Source: Torreya grandis
Lineage: Eukaryota > Streptophyta > Pinopsida > Cupressales > Taxaceae
Assembly (NCBI GenBank): GCA_037957365.1
Contig: JARHVA010002682.1
Span: forward strand, 2,328,501 to 2,392,500
Reading direction: 5' to 3'
DNA: 64,000 bases
Under the pieces are notes generated by a model. That model did no database searches, had not been told where the DNA came from, and saw only the letters and a list, made by a program, of their open reading frames with translations. The stretch's first letter is position 1. Each line of letters starts with the position of its first letter. The position numbers were made by a program, and so were the translations under genes. This document shows, in pieces, positions 13,183 through 26,240 of this stretch.

Positions 13183-14534
13183 TAGATATTAAAATTTAAT
13201 ATTAATAACATCTCACTCTTTTACATTTGAAAAAAATAACTCAAGGATATACCCTTCAATTCTAAACCTCCTTATTATTGAAAGGATCACATTCACCATC
13301 TCAATGTGCTTAAATGTTTATCTCTTAATATAATCCATATCATTTTTATGACCTAAGTATCATGTACTACACATAAACCTCAAAACATGATTAACATCCT
13401 TCACTTTCAATTTTAGATCCATACCTATTTTATAGCCTTATAGACATTATTGACAATAGATTGACACTACCACCGATGGTAGTGTCCAAATCCTTATCTA
13501 GTGTCTAATTTCCAAAATTCATCAAAATTGAAAATAGTTAAAAACCTATGGGTCAACCTATTTGTCTTATTGAACCATACCATGAGATATTGTAAAAGGT
13601 GTGGTATAAATATAAGTATAAACCTTCTCATTCATCATCTATAAAATACAAATCAAACACTTACTAAAGCTAAATCAATCAACTACATAAATAATATATT
13701 TTGACCTATTCATCACTATTTTCATATAAAGCATAAGATCAATCATTTTACAGGATTGAAGCATTCAAATAGTAGCACATGAGAGATATTTGTCAAGTTA
13801 CAAGATATATCACTATATGTATCATCATATAGTTTATTTTAACCTTGTATACACACTTTCCCATACATAGGGGAGAACTACATAATTTTGAGGCCCTCTT
13901 TGAAGTATTATTTATGTAGGTAGTACCCATTGATAGAGGGGTCATTTGGGTCAGCTCAACACCATGAACCCACTAACCCATTTCTTATAAAATTCATTCT
14001 AAGGGTGAAAAAATGTAAATAGATAGGGTTGGATCAATCAATGAATAATGACAACCTATATCCTGGATCTAAATATAGTAGTAAAAAGGTGATAGTTAGT
14101 TAATTAAAGTTAGTTGTATCTAGATCTAGTCGTTATTATGTATTGGACACCTATGTCACAATCAAACACTAGTATTGATGGTAGTGTATAGATCTGATGG
14201 TAGTGTCCTCAACTACATAAGTACAATTTTTAGAATTTAACGATTGATCCAAAATATTTATCATACACATTTAACATCTATTTTTAATCTAGATCTAGTT
14301 ATGCATAATAAATATAGCTAATTATCATTTCTATTTATTATTGCAATCAAATAACCATCTTTCAAATCAAGTAAACTATTTTTAGCATATCTTAGTATTA
14401 TAATTCAAAATATTCATTTTTCTGAGTTTTGTAATTAATTGGTCCATTATAGATTAGTTTATTACCCTTGTTCTTAAACTATTTTTGTATTCTTAACCCT
14501 ATATACCCTACATTAAAAAATTTAGGGTAAAACA
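13183..14534 (+). repeat. Gypsy-1 3' LTR
   Basis: The part from 13740 to 14534 is the diverged partner of 1-797. The left edge is estimated from the purine-rich tract near 13170 and is uncertain, because the matching part of the 5' LTR is outside the window. The LTR ends with GTAAAACA at 14534. Only decayed sequence follows. Confidence 0.55.
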
Positions 14535-15774
14535 ATAATATTTAAAAAATGACTTCTCAAAAATGACTTAAAAGTTAGTTATTGGTAGGTTTTAATCCTA
14601 TGGGTTATAAATAATAATTAAAGTGAATTTAAATGGTAATTTTGACATTCAACACAATTTTGGTAGAATATAGCTTGAAAATGAAACTTTTTATTCCATA
14701 AATACAAGAACTTATAGATTTTGTGCCATGTTATCTTTTTTTTATGTCGTTATCATCCTCCTTATTTGATAATGCATACTTTTTATTTCAACATATTTGA
14801 ATAAAATGTGTTACATTGAATTTAAATTCCATTATGTTTCTATTTATTACATGTAATAATTATGAATTTATTTATTAATATATGTGATTTTTTCCCCATT
14901 TCTTCCAAAAGTTATATAATATCCGACATGCAATATTTTTTTATATATTTATAAATATTTATTTTTATAATTTTATTAATTTCAATAAAGATAAATTACC
15001 CTCATAACAAAATATAAAATTTGTTGCTACATTATTATAAAATATAATATTTTTTATCTAACAAAAATATATTGTAATAGTTTTTGGAACCCATTATGAG
15101 GCACATTTTATATTTATATGTCACCCATAAAATTCCATGAATGTCCTTGGTCAATGATCATTCCTAGAATACCCTATTTTCTCAAGCATACTGGGTAAAA
15201 TAAAGTTAATAATATATTGAAAATGATCTTTAGATATTTTTGTGGGATATTCAAAGAGTGTTGTTCAATTTCAATATGACAATACTAAATTGGATTAGAA
15301 TAATAAAAGAAACATGGTATAAATAACTATATTTTATAAATCAAGATCAAGAGGTATCCCATAGGCTCATTTAAAGAGTGATTTGATCTTTTTATTCACC
15401 ACAATTTTATATTTTGTTACCCTAGTGGAAATAAGGTTTAAAAGTTATACTCATGCTAAAAACATATTCTTGTTCATTCTTAATTTTTTAGAAATATTTC
15501 AACAATAAAACCAACCTTGAAAGTATAAACATAATCATTAATTATAGAAGTTTTCCATTTTTTCCAAATATATAAGAATATAAGAAGGGAAAATATTTGA
15601 CAAGAGATTTAGTTCTTTGGGGAATCCTTTTCCCAAAACTACTAAAATTATGAAACAGGGTTTCGATTGTTCCTTATACTAGAGATGGGGAAAAATCCCA
15701 ATTAACATTTATTATCTCTCATTTTCACATTTAATATTTTTTGAGTATAACTTGAAAATGTATCTATAAATTTA
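14535..15774. other. AT-rich stretch, unassigned
   Basis: I see no reading frame, direct repeat or recognisable domain here. The 5' LTR and leader of Gypsy-2 would be expected in this interval, but I could not find a partner copy downstream of 28190. Confidence 0.3.
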
Positions 15775-15899
15775 TTTTTGAGACTATAATTGAGAATGGA
15801 GTTGAATGGTTATACCATATTGATGATGGTAGCCTTACAAATTGGGGAAAAATGAGAATTAAGTTCTTATCAAGATTAAATATTGATAAAAAATTATCA
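15775..15899 (+). pseudogene. Gypsy-2 gag, first part (split by Gypsy-3)
   Basis: Translation gives a Gag core run: E-N-G-V-E-W-L-Y-H-I-D-D-G-S-L-T-N-W, then a phrase like M-R-I-K-F-L-S-R-L. This matches the middle of the plant Gypsy Retrotrans_gag domain (E-W-Y-x-x-L/I-x-D-G-S-I-x-x-W then K-F). The reading stops at the Gypsy-3 insertion and resumes at 22915 with the next part of the same domain. The target duplication TATCA lies at 15895-15899. No upstream gag start is identified. Confidence 0.6.
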
Positions 15900-17151
15900 T
15901 GTGCTCCTTTAATATCTATCTATTTTACCCTAATATATATTAATGATTTAAATTATTCTAATTAAGAGAGAAATTTGAAATATAATTTAGTTATAAGATA
16001 TGACATTTAAGAATACATCTAAATAAAAATGATTAAAAAATTACTCTTCTTATTTTATTGGGGCATATGATAAATATGTAAATTACTAAAGCAATAATTG
16101 TACTTAAATTTTATATTTACTATTTGATTGTGACCATGTTCTTGTAGTAGAAATTAGGGATAAACACCCTTTTAGTTCAATCAGTTGAGGAATTAATATG
16201 CTACCTTTGTTGGGATATTTTTTGAGGATCAAGATAGTTTCACGAGTCAATATTAACTTGATTGTGATAAATGATCTATGCATAAATACGTCATAGTGAC
16301 TACATAGTCACTTGAAATTATCTTTTTGATCTTAAAACCTGAAGATGTGTGTAGATATATAAATTAGCCTCTTTTGCCTTGAAATCCTAGATGTATTTAT
16401 GAGGGATAGAAACACAAAACAATAGTAAAAGTGTCATGGGACAAGATGACCCAAATCACCCCACCAAATGATTGGACATTACCTAAATATCCAATACTCC
16501 AAGGAGGGAAATCAAGCCACACATAGTTATCCCACCTAGTATGATTGTAAAATTTTACTCTTTCACTATGTAAATGTAGTTAATGATTAGTTTTGGTACT
16601 TGACATGGATTTTAAGAGCTTTATAATTGGATTATGATTAATCCTAGTGATAAGCATGTAAATTAGGAAGAATAGGGTATGTTTGCTCAGTGTGTAATAG
16701 TCTATAGGTGTTTAATAGATAAGTTCCCATCCCCTTTTGAACAAGATCTTGATTTGTATATATATGGATCCATTTGAATAATTACTTATGCCACCAACAT
16801 ATTAGTCTTATTTAATGACCCTAAGGATGGTTTTGATTTTATAAAATAGTCATTATTGGGAGTGGATGGTTCTAAACAATGTGAGTTGCTATCGATTAGT
16901 GATAACAACCATAACCATAAAAATTGGCCCAAGTATAGGTGGACTATTTTGACAGTCTAGATATTTTTGTGTAGATAGTGAGATTAATGTATGTGTATAA
17001 TATAAGAACATAAGGGTTGACTAAAAAGATAGTATGAAAGTGTTATAAGATGGAGAATCAAGAATTTATTTGGGTTATAAATTCATGCATGGTAAATGTG
17101 TATCAAGATTATCATTGTCAAGTATTAAACACCATATTTTAGTGTCTAAAA
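15900..17151 (-). repeat. Gypsy-3 LTR, left copy (3' LTR in element orientation)
   Basis: This 1252-bp segment aligns colinearly with 21615-22909. Shared boxes include the ATAAGATATGACATTTAA block, a TAGTGACTA...GTCAC box, the CTTTTGCCTTGAAA block, GATCTTGATTTGT and TCATTGTCAAG near the right edge. The right edge, read on the minus strand, begins TTTTAGACACT. Immediately outside it, the minus strand carries an A/G-rich AAAATAAAATGGGTAA tract suitable as a polypurine tract. Confidence 0.7.
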
Positions 17152-20122
17152 ATTACCCATTTTATTTTAGTAATGAATTTGATAGAGTAAAGGATTAAAT
17201 ACACCTAAGTGTGTGAAACACGCTTTGAATTTTTTGGAGATGGCTCCAAATGTATAGTTTCACTCCATATACATTTTAAATGAGAATGAAGTAGTCACTA
17301 TCCACAAGTGAAATATAAAATATAAAAAGTGAAAGAGTAAGGGTTAGATTAAACCTATGTGTTGGTGTAAACCATGTTACCTTCACATATTATTGGAGAT
17401 GATGCTTACTCATAGAAACATTTAAGAGTTTAGGGTGCACATACCAAAAAAATTATGTAACTATGTAGGATAATAAGTTTGGAAGGTATTATGCCTTAAC
17501 CCTCATGAATTTTGGGAAAATTAAATAATTTACTAACCCAAACAAGAATGGTTGAAAAAATATAGAGAGAGATGATTAGAAAACATTCAAATTTAAAATA
17601 AAACACTATGTAGGTAAATGAGAGAATCAATCAGGAAAGGTTTTACCATAAGTTTATCAACCAATACAAATGTATTATAGATTCAAATTTAAAATTTCAC
17701 TCCAATTCAATCAAAGTTTGATTCATGTAAAACTAAAAAATCATGATTGTAAAGGAATGAACAATATTCTCACCCCATCATGTTCATAGGTTTGGTTGTG
17801 TAGTTTTATTCAATGTAGAATACAGTGCATGATCTAAAGATAATGGAATATATCCATGCCCTAGTTACTATAGAAAATATAATAAATTTGAATCATAATG
17901 AAAACCATATTCCATTCAATTATACCTATGTTTTATATGTAATTTAACTAATATCATGTCCCATGAATCTATATGCTGAATTTGAGAACCTATATCCCAA
18001 ATTTAATGTGAATTTATAACTCTAAATTTTGTTTTCTTGTAAACTATAATGTATATACTCACACATAAGCACACAGGTGTGTATATGTCTATGCTCAAGT
18101 GTTTGTAAAATGAATGAATATTAATAGCATATGCCCTATACTTTGTAATAATGTGCCAATGTTTTTCATGTATCTAAAACATTCTGATATTTGAACCTCT
18201 AAAATCTATGAAAGTTGTTCTCTATTATATTTTTTATCATGCAAGATTATGTCTTTAAGACAAGCCCACTACAATTCCCCCATATTGATATGATGGATAT
18301 ATCATGCACATCACTCATCTCTAAATAATAATGATCTCTATCATGTCTTGTATATATATAACATCATGTAATAACATTTGACCATGTGGAGAATATGTCA
18401 TCATAGTAATGTATGTGTCAACCAAGGCATGCATGTAACATATGGAATGTATGAAATGTAAGTGTCATTTATATATATGTATATCAATGAAATATAATTT
18501 ATAAGTATATATAAATAAAAATACACAATATAGTGCATGATATAAACCATAACACCACTCAATGTTAGAAAGCTTAGAAAACAAAAGTGTTAATTATCAC
18601 ACATAGGACAAAGGGACACATATAAGGGAGATAAAATTTTGGAAAAATCAAGTCTAAAGGACACACATAAGAGGACATAATATGTTAAAAAAAGGATATC
18701 AATGAATGTCACATCAAGTAATCCTAGTAGCTACACATAAATTAATGTATCATGTAAATTAGTAACAACATCAATGGATCATAGAACAAGGGATTAGTTT
18801 ATACTATTCACATGTATCAATGTCATAACATAGTAAAATGTCATATCATGTGTCACTATTTAATAAATGAGTAGTTAAAAATGATTCTGTAAGTATTATA
18901 TAAGGTTCAACATAGTACACATGTCTTAGAAATATATAGAATGTAATATTGAAACTTATGGAACAAGATGCCCCCAAAGGGTCCACTATGTAGAGGGGAA
19001 ACCAAAATTTGAATGTCCATGTGTAAATTTTATGTGTTTTTTATAACTCAAATACTGTGAAATGCATGTGCATATGTAAATAATGTTCCATGTATGAACT
19101 CATGTGATAAATAACATATGTAATAGTAATCATATCATGTAACATTCCTGATTTTAGATTTTTTGAATATTTGAATGTATTTATATTTTTGGAATATTTC
19201 AAATCTGAATAGATAAGGCCAAGTAACAAGGATTTGAAAATAGGATAATGTAAAGTATATGAACAATCTGTAACATGTGTCAAGGTATAGTGTGTATTAG
19301 ATGTGATAACATGGCATATGTGGAAGGAGTGGGTGTAAGTCATTTCCCTAAAAATTATTATCATGCCCAAAGATATGTGGGAAGAAAATGGGGAATTTGG
19401 AGGAATACATGTACATTCTCATTTTATAATATGTAAATTTTATAGTGACCTATGTGTGCATGATGTTTAGTATACATATATTTTCTTGGGATGGTCCTTC
19501 TTTAGATATTGTAATATTGTGGTAATGATCAAATTTGTGCATAAATTTAAGGATCTATTATCTCAATTATTTGATGACTATGAAAAAAAGGATGTGGGTT
19601 TATTCCACCAAATGCAAGTAAACTAAAAGTCAATTATGACTTAGGCTATTGGAAGTGATAATGAGGGAAAATATAGTCTATTTTTTTTTTATAAATTGTA
19701 CATGTAGGAGTTATCTTGAAAGGTAAAGAAATATAGGATCACTAATTTGGACAATTCATATAGGATAGTAGTGAAAATGTCAAGAGTCAAATTAAAATAA
19801 AACCATGAGCTATAAGAATGGTCACTATGAGGATATATTCACTAGATAGTAGGATAACCTAGGATACTCCAATAAATAATCATGAAGACATTATGTAAAA
19901 TGATATTTGTCATTGTTGACTAATGTAACTTATGTTGAGGTCTTGTATCCATTGGTATTAATGTATCATTGTATATGTTATATTTATTTTATGCCTCTTT
20001 ATACATATAATATTCTAAATTTGGATCTATAATTTGAATGTGTGACATATGATATTATCTATTCATGGCATGTCTGAGTTACTCATGGATATATTCCTTG
20101 TTCTTAGTGAGTCTAATATGTT
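17152..20122 (-). other. Gypsy-3 interior, decayed 3' part
   Basis: In element orientation this lies downstream of gag. I could not recognise protease, RT, RNase H or integrase. A 109-codon minus-strand open stretch at 19041-19370 has no family resemblance I can name and is probably chance. The interval may be a deleted or non-coding derivative. Confidence 0.35.
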
Positions 20123-21100
20123 TTAAATTTTGAGTTCTATCCATTTTTGACCATATTTATTTTGAAGATATCCCAAGTTGAATACTATTGATCTATCAAT
20201 GAGACCTTTTATTTTGTGTCTCAATTTGGGGCATCTATTTATTGAATGCTCTGTAATTTGATGATACTCACAATATACTATGGCATCATATTTTCTTATT
20301 GTGGACATATTCAGATCAAGAATTTATGGAGGTAAAAGTGTGATAATATTACATTTAAGTAACATATTTAGTATCACCTAATAATTTTATGGTAATCACA
20401 AGAATTGCATTTTTAGTTGAGATGTTTTGTTAGATTGCATGGTATATCATGTGATGATTTGGTTTATGTTTTTTTATTTATTTCCTATGTACCATTTTAG
20501 GTAGTTATTTATCATGGTAGTTGAAAGTATCTTCATCAACCTAACATGTATATATATGTCTCCCATGTGTAAATGTAGTACACATATGTAATATAGATGG
20601 TATTGAGCTTTTAGTATATATTCAAGGTTTTCCCAATAATTAGTTGTAATTTGTATCATGAAGAGTGAATTAAAATGTGGAACTTACCTTCTTTAGTCTA
20701 AGTAATAATTGTTTTTAAAATGTGCCAATTGGTGGCTATATTCTATTATATGATTTGTCATTACTGTGATCTTCTATATGTAACTATTGTAAGTCATTTT
20801 CTAATGCATGAAATAATTATATATTGAAGATATTCTTAGTTAATTTAGGATTTATAATATATCATTTGATAATTGTTATGATATATACACCTAAATAAAT
20901 AGTTAATTAGTTTGGCCTTTATTTTAATTTATACCTACATTATCTTTCAATTCTCTCTTGGTGGACACATCTTGAATAAATTGATCCCATATGACATTAG
21001 ATTCATATGTATTAGAAGAGTCTTTATGATCTCATTCTATTGATATTTATATGTATTAAATATTTCCATTCTTTCTGATTAGATTCTTGAATAGGGTTAA
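20123..21100 (-). pseudogene. Gypsy-3 gag with zinc-knuckle remnant
   Basis: A 61-codon minus reading (20308-20123) contains Y-C-E-Y-H-x8-N-R-C-P-x-L-x-x-x-I-x-x-L-I. This matches the Cys/His segment and following helix at the gag-protease junction of plant Gypsy elements (Y-C-x-F/Y-H-x9-C-x-x-L-K-x-x-I-E-x-L-I). Upstream on the minus strand, near 20970-21060, an I-W-D-Q-F-I-Q-D-V-S-T-K-R-E-L run is coding-like. Stops break the rest. Gag would bind element RNA through the knuckle; this copy cannot do so. Confidence 0.5.
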
Positions 21101-21614
21101 CAATGCCTTTTGCATGTTTCCCTAATCCTTATCACATGTATCCCCACTTTTCTTAGCATTTAAATACAAAATCATATTTGGTCAAATTGATTTGATTAAT
21201 TCTTTGTTACCAATTATTTGAATATTTCATGTTAAGTATTCTATATATTTTTAAATGGGTTATATATATATATATATTCATAGACATGTTAGATGTATTT
21301 GTTTTCATATCCTAGCTATAATTGAAATTTTACTTTATTTTTTGGATAGTAGTAACATAGAACTTTGTAGAGGGAAAATAGATAACACCATCTTGAGGAG
21401 ATGTGAAAATAATAGTATAAAAATTCATAGGATTATGGGTACATTTTTGAGGTATATAAATCAAATAAAATCTCTGAATATCAAAAATAAAGATAAGCCC
21501 TAAGATAAAAAGGATCATGAGGGGACCGGTCTATAATAAGACTCTAGATTGATATTTGAAACCCTAAAAAGATAATACCTTTATTTAAACCCTAGGTTTT
21601 TAATAATTATAATA
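21101..21614. other. Gypsy-3 leader region
   Basis: This lies between the 5' LTR (21615 onward, minus orientation) and decayed gag. It contains an AT repeat near 21261-21280. Overlapping open stretches on both strands at 21255-21518 look like chance. A standard primer-binding site is not visible next to the LTR. Confidence 0.35.
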
Positions 21615-22909
21615 TGTGTGTTCAAAATATGTTTTACCCTAATTTGGATTAATGTTTTATATATATCTAATTAAGATATAACTTTGAAATAGAATTCATA
21701 TTATAAGATATGACATTTAATCATACATATGAATGTAAATGATTGAAAATTAATTCTTTTGATTTTATTAGGGAATATGTTAAACATGGAAAATACTAAA
21801 GAGATAATTATATTTAGATTTTAATGGTTGATTATTTCACTATGATTATTTTATAAAAGTGGAAATAAGGGATATACATAACTATGGTTCTCTTGGTTTA
21901 GGAATTGATCTACTCTATACACTGGTCAGTTATGCAGTATTGAGTTAGTATCATAGGTTGATACTAACCCTCTAGTAAAAACCATCATTTGGCTAAGTAT
22001 AATTTAGTGACTATAAGGTCACCTATGATAAACCTTTCTTGATCTATGTTTACAATTATGAACCTTGAAGATGTGCATAAATCTATGTAATAGGCCTCCT
22101 TTGCCTTGAAAAGCTTATGAGGGATATAAAGCTATAAAAATTGGGAAGTGTAATAGGATTATTTGGCCATAATCACCCTCACATAATTATGTATTTTTTT
22201 AATTTTTTATCAAATACTTTAAGGAGGTAAATCAAGCCACATGCCATTTTTTCATATAGTGTGACTGTGCAATTATGCTCATTCGCTAAGTGAATGTAAC
22301 TAATTATTAGTTTTTTACTTGATAATTATTGTTTTAACATAGATTTTTAGTGTTTTAGATATGAATTATTACTATTCCTCATGATAGGTATGAAAATTAG
22401 GAAGAATGTGGTAGATTTACTTAGTGTGAAATACTATATAGATGTATAATAGATAAGTGCCTAGTCCCTTTTGAATGAGATCTTGATTTGTTTATATGTA
22501 GATCCATTTAAATAATTCCTCATGACATTCACATGATGCAATTATGGGAAAAACCTAAGTATGGTTTTTATTATATAAAATATCCATTTCTAAGAGTGGG
22601 ACAGTTATGACAAACATGAGATGTTATCTACTAGAAATAAAAATTGTAACTATTAAAACTAACCAATGTCTAAGTGGGATATTATGAGATTTTGGAGATG
22701 TATGTTCAAGGTATTTATAAATTTTAAATTATAAAATTAAATTCCTATATGTTTATAACAAAATAAAATAAGGGTTAAATCATTAGATAATATGCAAGTG
22801 TGAGAGGAGGGTAAATTAGAACCTTGTTTGTGTGTTCAAGTCATGCATAGTAAATGTGTGTGAAGATTGTCATTGTCAAGTTTTTAATACAATATTTTAG
22901 TAGGTAAAA
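21615..22909 (-). repeat. Gypsy-3 LTR, right copy (5' LTR in element orientation)
   Basis: This is the 1295-bp partner of 15900-17151. The left edge is TGTGTGTTC and the right edge is GGTAAAA, followed by the TATCA duplication at 22910-22914. It is strongly diverged from its partner, including short indels, indicating an old insertion. Confidence 0.7.
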
Positions 22910-22914
22910 TATCA

Positions 22915-23392
22915 TAAATAAAAAAAAATACCAATGAAACCTATGAGAGAGTTTGTTTCTCATTTCAATAAGTTAATTAATAAAATTGTAGAAATGATCC
23001 AAACACATACAAGTAAATCAATTTTTTTAATTTGTAACAACCCAAAACCCTAATTTAAGTTTCCTTCTCAAGAAAAATCATGAAATATTATTTTACATGA
23101 TCAAACATAGGATATTAAAATTTAAAAATATTTAAAAACCATCAAGAAATTGAATAAAGAATCATAAATGAATAAAGCACAAAATTCTCATGATTCAATA
23201 CTCCACAGGGTGGTGAATGATGTGATGTCTATGAAAAAATTACCTAAATTTGGTCATGCCCCCATCTACCAAGATAATCCAATGAGTAAATATTTTAATT
23301 TAAACAAAAATATACCTCACCTCTTGTATCTTCCAACTGGTTTATCCATTGAAAGTTCTTATACTAACATGGAATATTATAAAAATATATAA
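22915..23392 (+). pseudogene. Gypsy-2 gag, second part
   Basis: Directly after the TATCA duplication the reading resumes as K-P-M-R-E-F-V-S-H-F-N-K-L-I-N-K-I. This is the second helix pair of a Retrotrans_gag domain and follows naturally on the part ending at 15899. A 74-codon open run at 23168-23392 includes P-K-F-G-H-A-P-I-Y-Q-D-N-P-M-S-K-Y-F, which fits the post-domain linker. Stops and frameshifts occur in between. Confidence 0.6.
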
Positions 23393-24079
23393 AAAATATG
23401 ATCATGATGGGAATACTTTCCCCAAGATGATAAGATATATGGAGATGAAATTAAACACTATATATAAATTTGAATAAGAAGGTGTAGGTTCCTTAGAAAA
23501 AGATATTGAGATAAAACCTAATGGTGACTCTACTATAAGAACTTTAGAATACACATCTAATTATGAATAATATATTGAATATGCAAATATTCAATCATAT
23601 GCATTATTCATAAGATCTAAGAACCAAAATAAATAAATTAAGAAGAGTAAGTGTAATAAAATAAGTTTTGAAAACACATTTGAGATAAAAATATGTCAAA
23701 TTTAATTTGAAATAACTTCTCATTTGTATTTTTTACCCTAAATAAATTCCCTACCTACACCATTAATACATATTTGTCATACATGCATGAAAAAATATGT
23801 AAATCCTCTCTACTAACATATATCATGTATCCACCATAAATCAACTTGATATCTCTAACATCATTGACCTAATCAACATGATCAATAATGTATTATTTAT
23901 AATTCAACCTTAAATAATTTTATAAAGTTATCTAGTACATAAAGGGAAGAAATGATTATAATCCTCCTTCACATTCATTAAAAATAATGGCATCTTCTTC
24001 TTCCTCTCCCAATAATTTACTATAATTTTACTCTGATAGTTATTAAAATTTTAATCTATTTTACCTCTCTTTTCATTGG
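23393..24079 (+). other. Gypsy-2 gag-protease linker, decayed
   Basis: The sequence is AT-rich and colinear with the polyprotein linker. No zinc knuckle or continuous reading could be supported. Confidence 0.35.
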
Positions 24080-24530
24080 TGGTTATCACCTAAATAATTG
24101 TATCATCAAATCTAGAGGTATTGATAGTTTCATGTCCACCAAACTAGCCAATGACTTAGGATTATCTTGTACTAAATATTTTGGTAAATTTTTTTTATGA
24201 ATTAAAATTAATTACCATTAATTTTTTATATCAAGGATGCTCAAGTGGCCTTATATAATTATCCAAAAAATATAGATAAAATGACCATTTTAGTTAAAAA
24301 TCTATTGAATATTTATATAATACTTTTCAACACAAGTTTACAAAAATATATGGAGTTGAAATTCAAATTTATTTTCCTTATGAAATGATACTAGTAAAGG
24401 AATACACAATTCACTTGGAATATGATTCTAAACCCAATTATACAATTCTAAAATTTGATGACCCTAAGGATGATATTATTTATGAAAAGACATGTCCATG
24501 AACTTATATAATGATTACTAAAGATGGGAT
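24080..24530 (+). pseudogene. Gypsy-2 protease region
   Basis: Readings across frames include S-x-K-L-A-N-D-L-G-L-S, then Y-P-K-x-I-D-K-M-T-I-L-V, then E-Y-T-I-H-L-E-Y and N-Y-T-I-L-K-F-D-D-P-K-D-D-I. These resemble the retropepsin and its C-terminal flank in plant Gypsy polyproteins. An enzyme of this family cleaves the polyprotein inside the particle. The catalytic Asp triad is not clearly preserved. It is followed at once by an archaeal-type RNase H. Confidence 0.5.
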
Positions 24531-24539
24531 GGACATATT

Positions 24540-24960
24540 ACAAATATTTGAATAAGATCCTAATGATGAATGGGCCTTGGAGTTTTATGGAAATTGTTCA
24601 AAAATATTCTTATGAGGTGGAGTAGTTATCATTTCTCTTGAATTGGATTTTCATACCTTTTCTTATAGGTTATAATTTGAGTGTAAAAATTTAATAAAAA
24701 TGAATATGAATCTATACTCTTAGGTTTGAGATCCATTGAAGATATGGGGATAACTAATTTAAAATCAAAAGGAGATGCAAGATTTGTGGTTAAACAAGTT
24801 TTGGACTAGTTTCAAGTGACAAATGATCAGTTGAAACATTACCATAATGTTATTTGGTATTGTATTAAAATATTTAATGATTTTTCATTATCTATTGTCC
24901 TCAGAGAAAGAAATGATAAACCCAATGCATTAGTATATTATTAATTTTATGTTCTCAATT
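24540..24960 (+). pseudogene. Gypsy-2 archaeal-type RNase H (aRNH), placed before RT
   Basis: The translation follows the aRNH pattern: D-E-W-A-L-E-F-x-G-N-C-S-K, V-V-I-I-S, T-F-S-Y-R-L, E-Y-E-S-I-L-L-G-L-R, D-M-G-I-T-N-L-K-S-K-G-D, V-V-K-Q-V-L, F-Q-V-T-N and R-E-R-N-D-K-P-N-A-L. In Tat/Ogre elements this extra RNase H degrades element RNA during reverse transcription and normally follows RT and the Gypsy RNase H. Here it lies about 700 bp upstream of RT on the same strand. The first catalytic Asp (D-G in the consensus) reads as Y-G, and stops are present, so this copy is dead. Confidence 0.65.
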
Positions 24961-24961
24961 C

Positions 24962-25012
<51 letters not shown>

Positions 25013-25139
25013 TATACCAATGTAATCTACTAGATATTTCTTAAAAAATTAAGTATTTAATTATGACCAGTAGAAAATTTATTATCTTGAAGCATCAAAT
25101 ATTTTTAGACACTTGTATTTTAAAGGAATAAATTTGGAG

Positions 25140-25199
<60 letters not shown>

Positions 25200-25649
25200 T
25201 TCCTTTATAGTGTAATAATAAATAATGTTATTTTGGAATCAACTATGTAATAAAGTTATTTTATATCTCACTATTAGATCCACTTTTAAAGATGAGAAGA
25301 TTGAAGCCAATACTTGAAACTAGATCTAGTAGTGAAATCCAAAATGTCAAAAAATAAATTTATTACATATTTGATTCTATAATAACATACTTATATATAA
25401 TTTATTTTAAATTCAAAAAATGATGGTTATTAACATGGAAACACTTTTAAAAAGTGATTTAGTCAAAAGGCAAAAAAATACCAAAGGAACATATCTCTTT
25501 AGAGGATTTATTTGATGAACATGATAGGTTCATCAAGAAAAAGATGCAAGCTAATATGAAAGGGTCCTTTGATTATGAAAAAGTGAATATTGGTACCTAT
25601 GAGCATCCAAGTTTTTTTTAGTATTAGAAAATTTTATTTTATTAAAGAA
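24961..25649. repeat. Linker with two long AT microsatellites
   Basis: (AT)n tracts occupy about 24964-25009 and 25142-25194, separated by 132 bp of unique AT-rich sequence. The remainder up to RT is a coding-like but broken Gypsy-2 linker. Such tracts are prone to slippage and to assembly error. Confidence 0.75.
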
Positions 25650-26240
25650 CATAAGAGATATGAACCTCTATTCAAAAAATAGAAAGACATATTTTTTTGG
25701 TCTTATAAATTCCTAGATTCCTTCAAGTTAAAATATATATGCCACAAAATTTATCTTAAATTGTAAAAAAAAATTTACAATCCTAATATTTCAAACACCA
25801 TATATGAAGAGTTCAAAAATATTTTGAATTCCAATTTAAGTTTTCCTATGAATCATTCGACATGTGTTTATAGCATTATGCTAAACAGAAAGAAGAGTGG
25901 ATGAGCACATATCTATGAATATTTTCAAAAATATAATTAAGTTTCATTGAAAGATATTTATCTCTTACCAATCATGGATATTATCATGCAAGATGTGATT
26001 TTTTAAAAATAATGTCCATTTTAGATTGTTTTTTTGTATACAATTAATTTTAATTATTACTAGAAAACCAACTTGAAACTACACTCACTACCCCATGGGG
26101 TACATATGTAAGGATTAATTTTGGCCTAATTAATGTTAGTGAAAAGTTTAATAGAGTAATGAACCTTTATTTTTGGAATAAAAATAAAAATATTGTTGTT
26201 GTTTATCTTAACAAGTTCATAGTGTTTTAAAAGAGAAGTG
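25650..26240 (+). pseudogene. Gypsy-2 reverse transcriptase
   Basis: RT motifs appear in order: Y-E-P-L-F, D-I-F-x-W-S-Y-K-x-L-D-S-F, an H-S-T-x-V strand near 25850, V-S-L-K-D-I-Y-L-L-P-I-M-D, T-T-P-W-G-T and N-F-G-L-I-N-V. These correspond to the fingers and palm of Ty3/Gypsy RT. The catalytic Y-L-D-D box reads Y-L-N-K near 26203-26214, so both key aspartates are lost. Several stops are present. The fit to plant Gypsy RT is good; the clade would need a tree. Confidence 0.72.

Larger units (their letters stand above)
15900..22909 (-). mobile_element. Gypsy-3, minus-strand LTR element in Gypsy-2 gag
   Basis: Two LTR-like direct repeats (15900-17151 and 21615-22909) enclose a 4.46-kb interior. 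TATCA flanks both ends (15895-15899 and 22910-22914), and removing the element rejoins the gag of Gypsy-2. Minus orientation follows from the Gag zinc-knuckle reading at 20308-20123. It is also supported by the LTR starts read on the minus strand (T-x-T-T-A-G-style, close to the canonical TGTTAG). The element is old and carries no intact reading frame. Confidence 0.7.
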
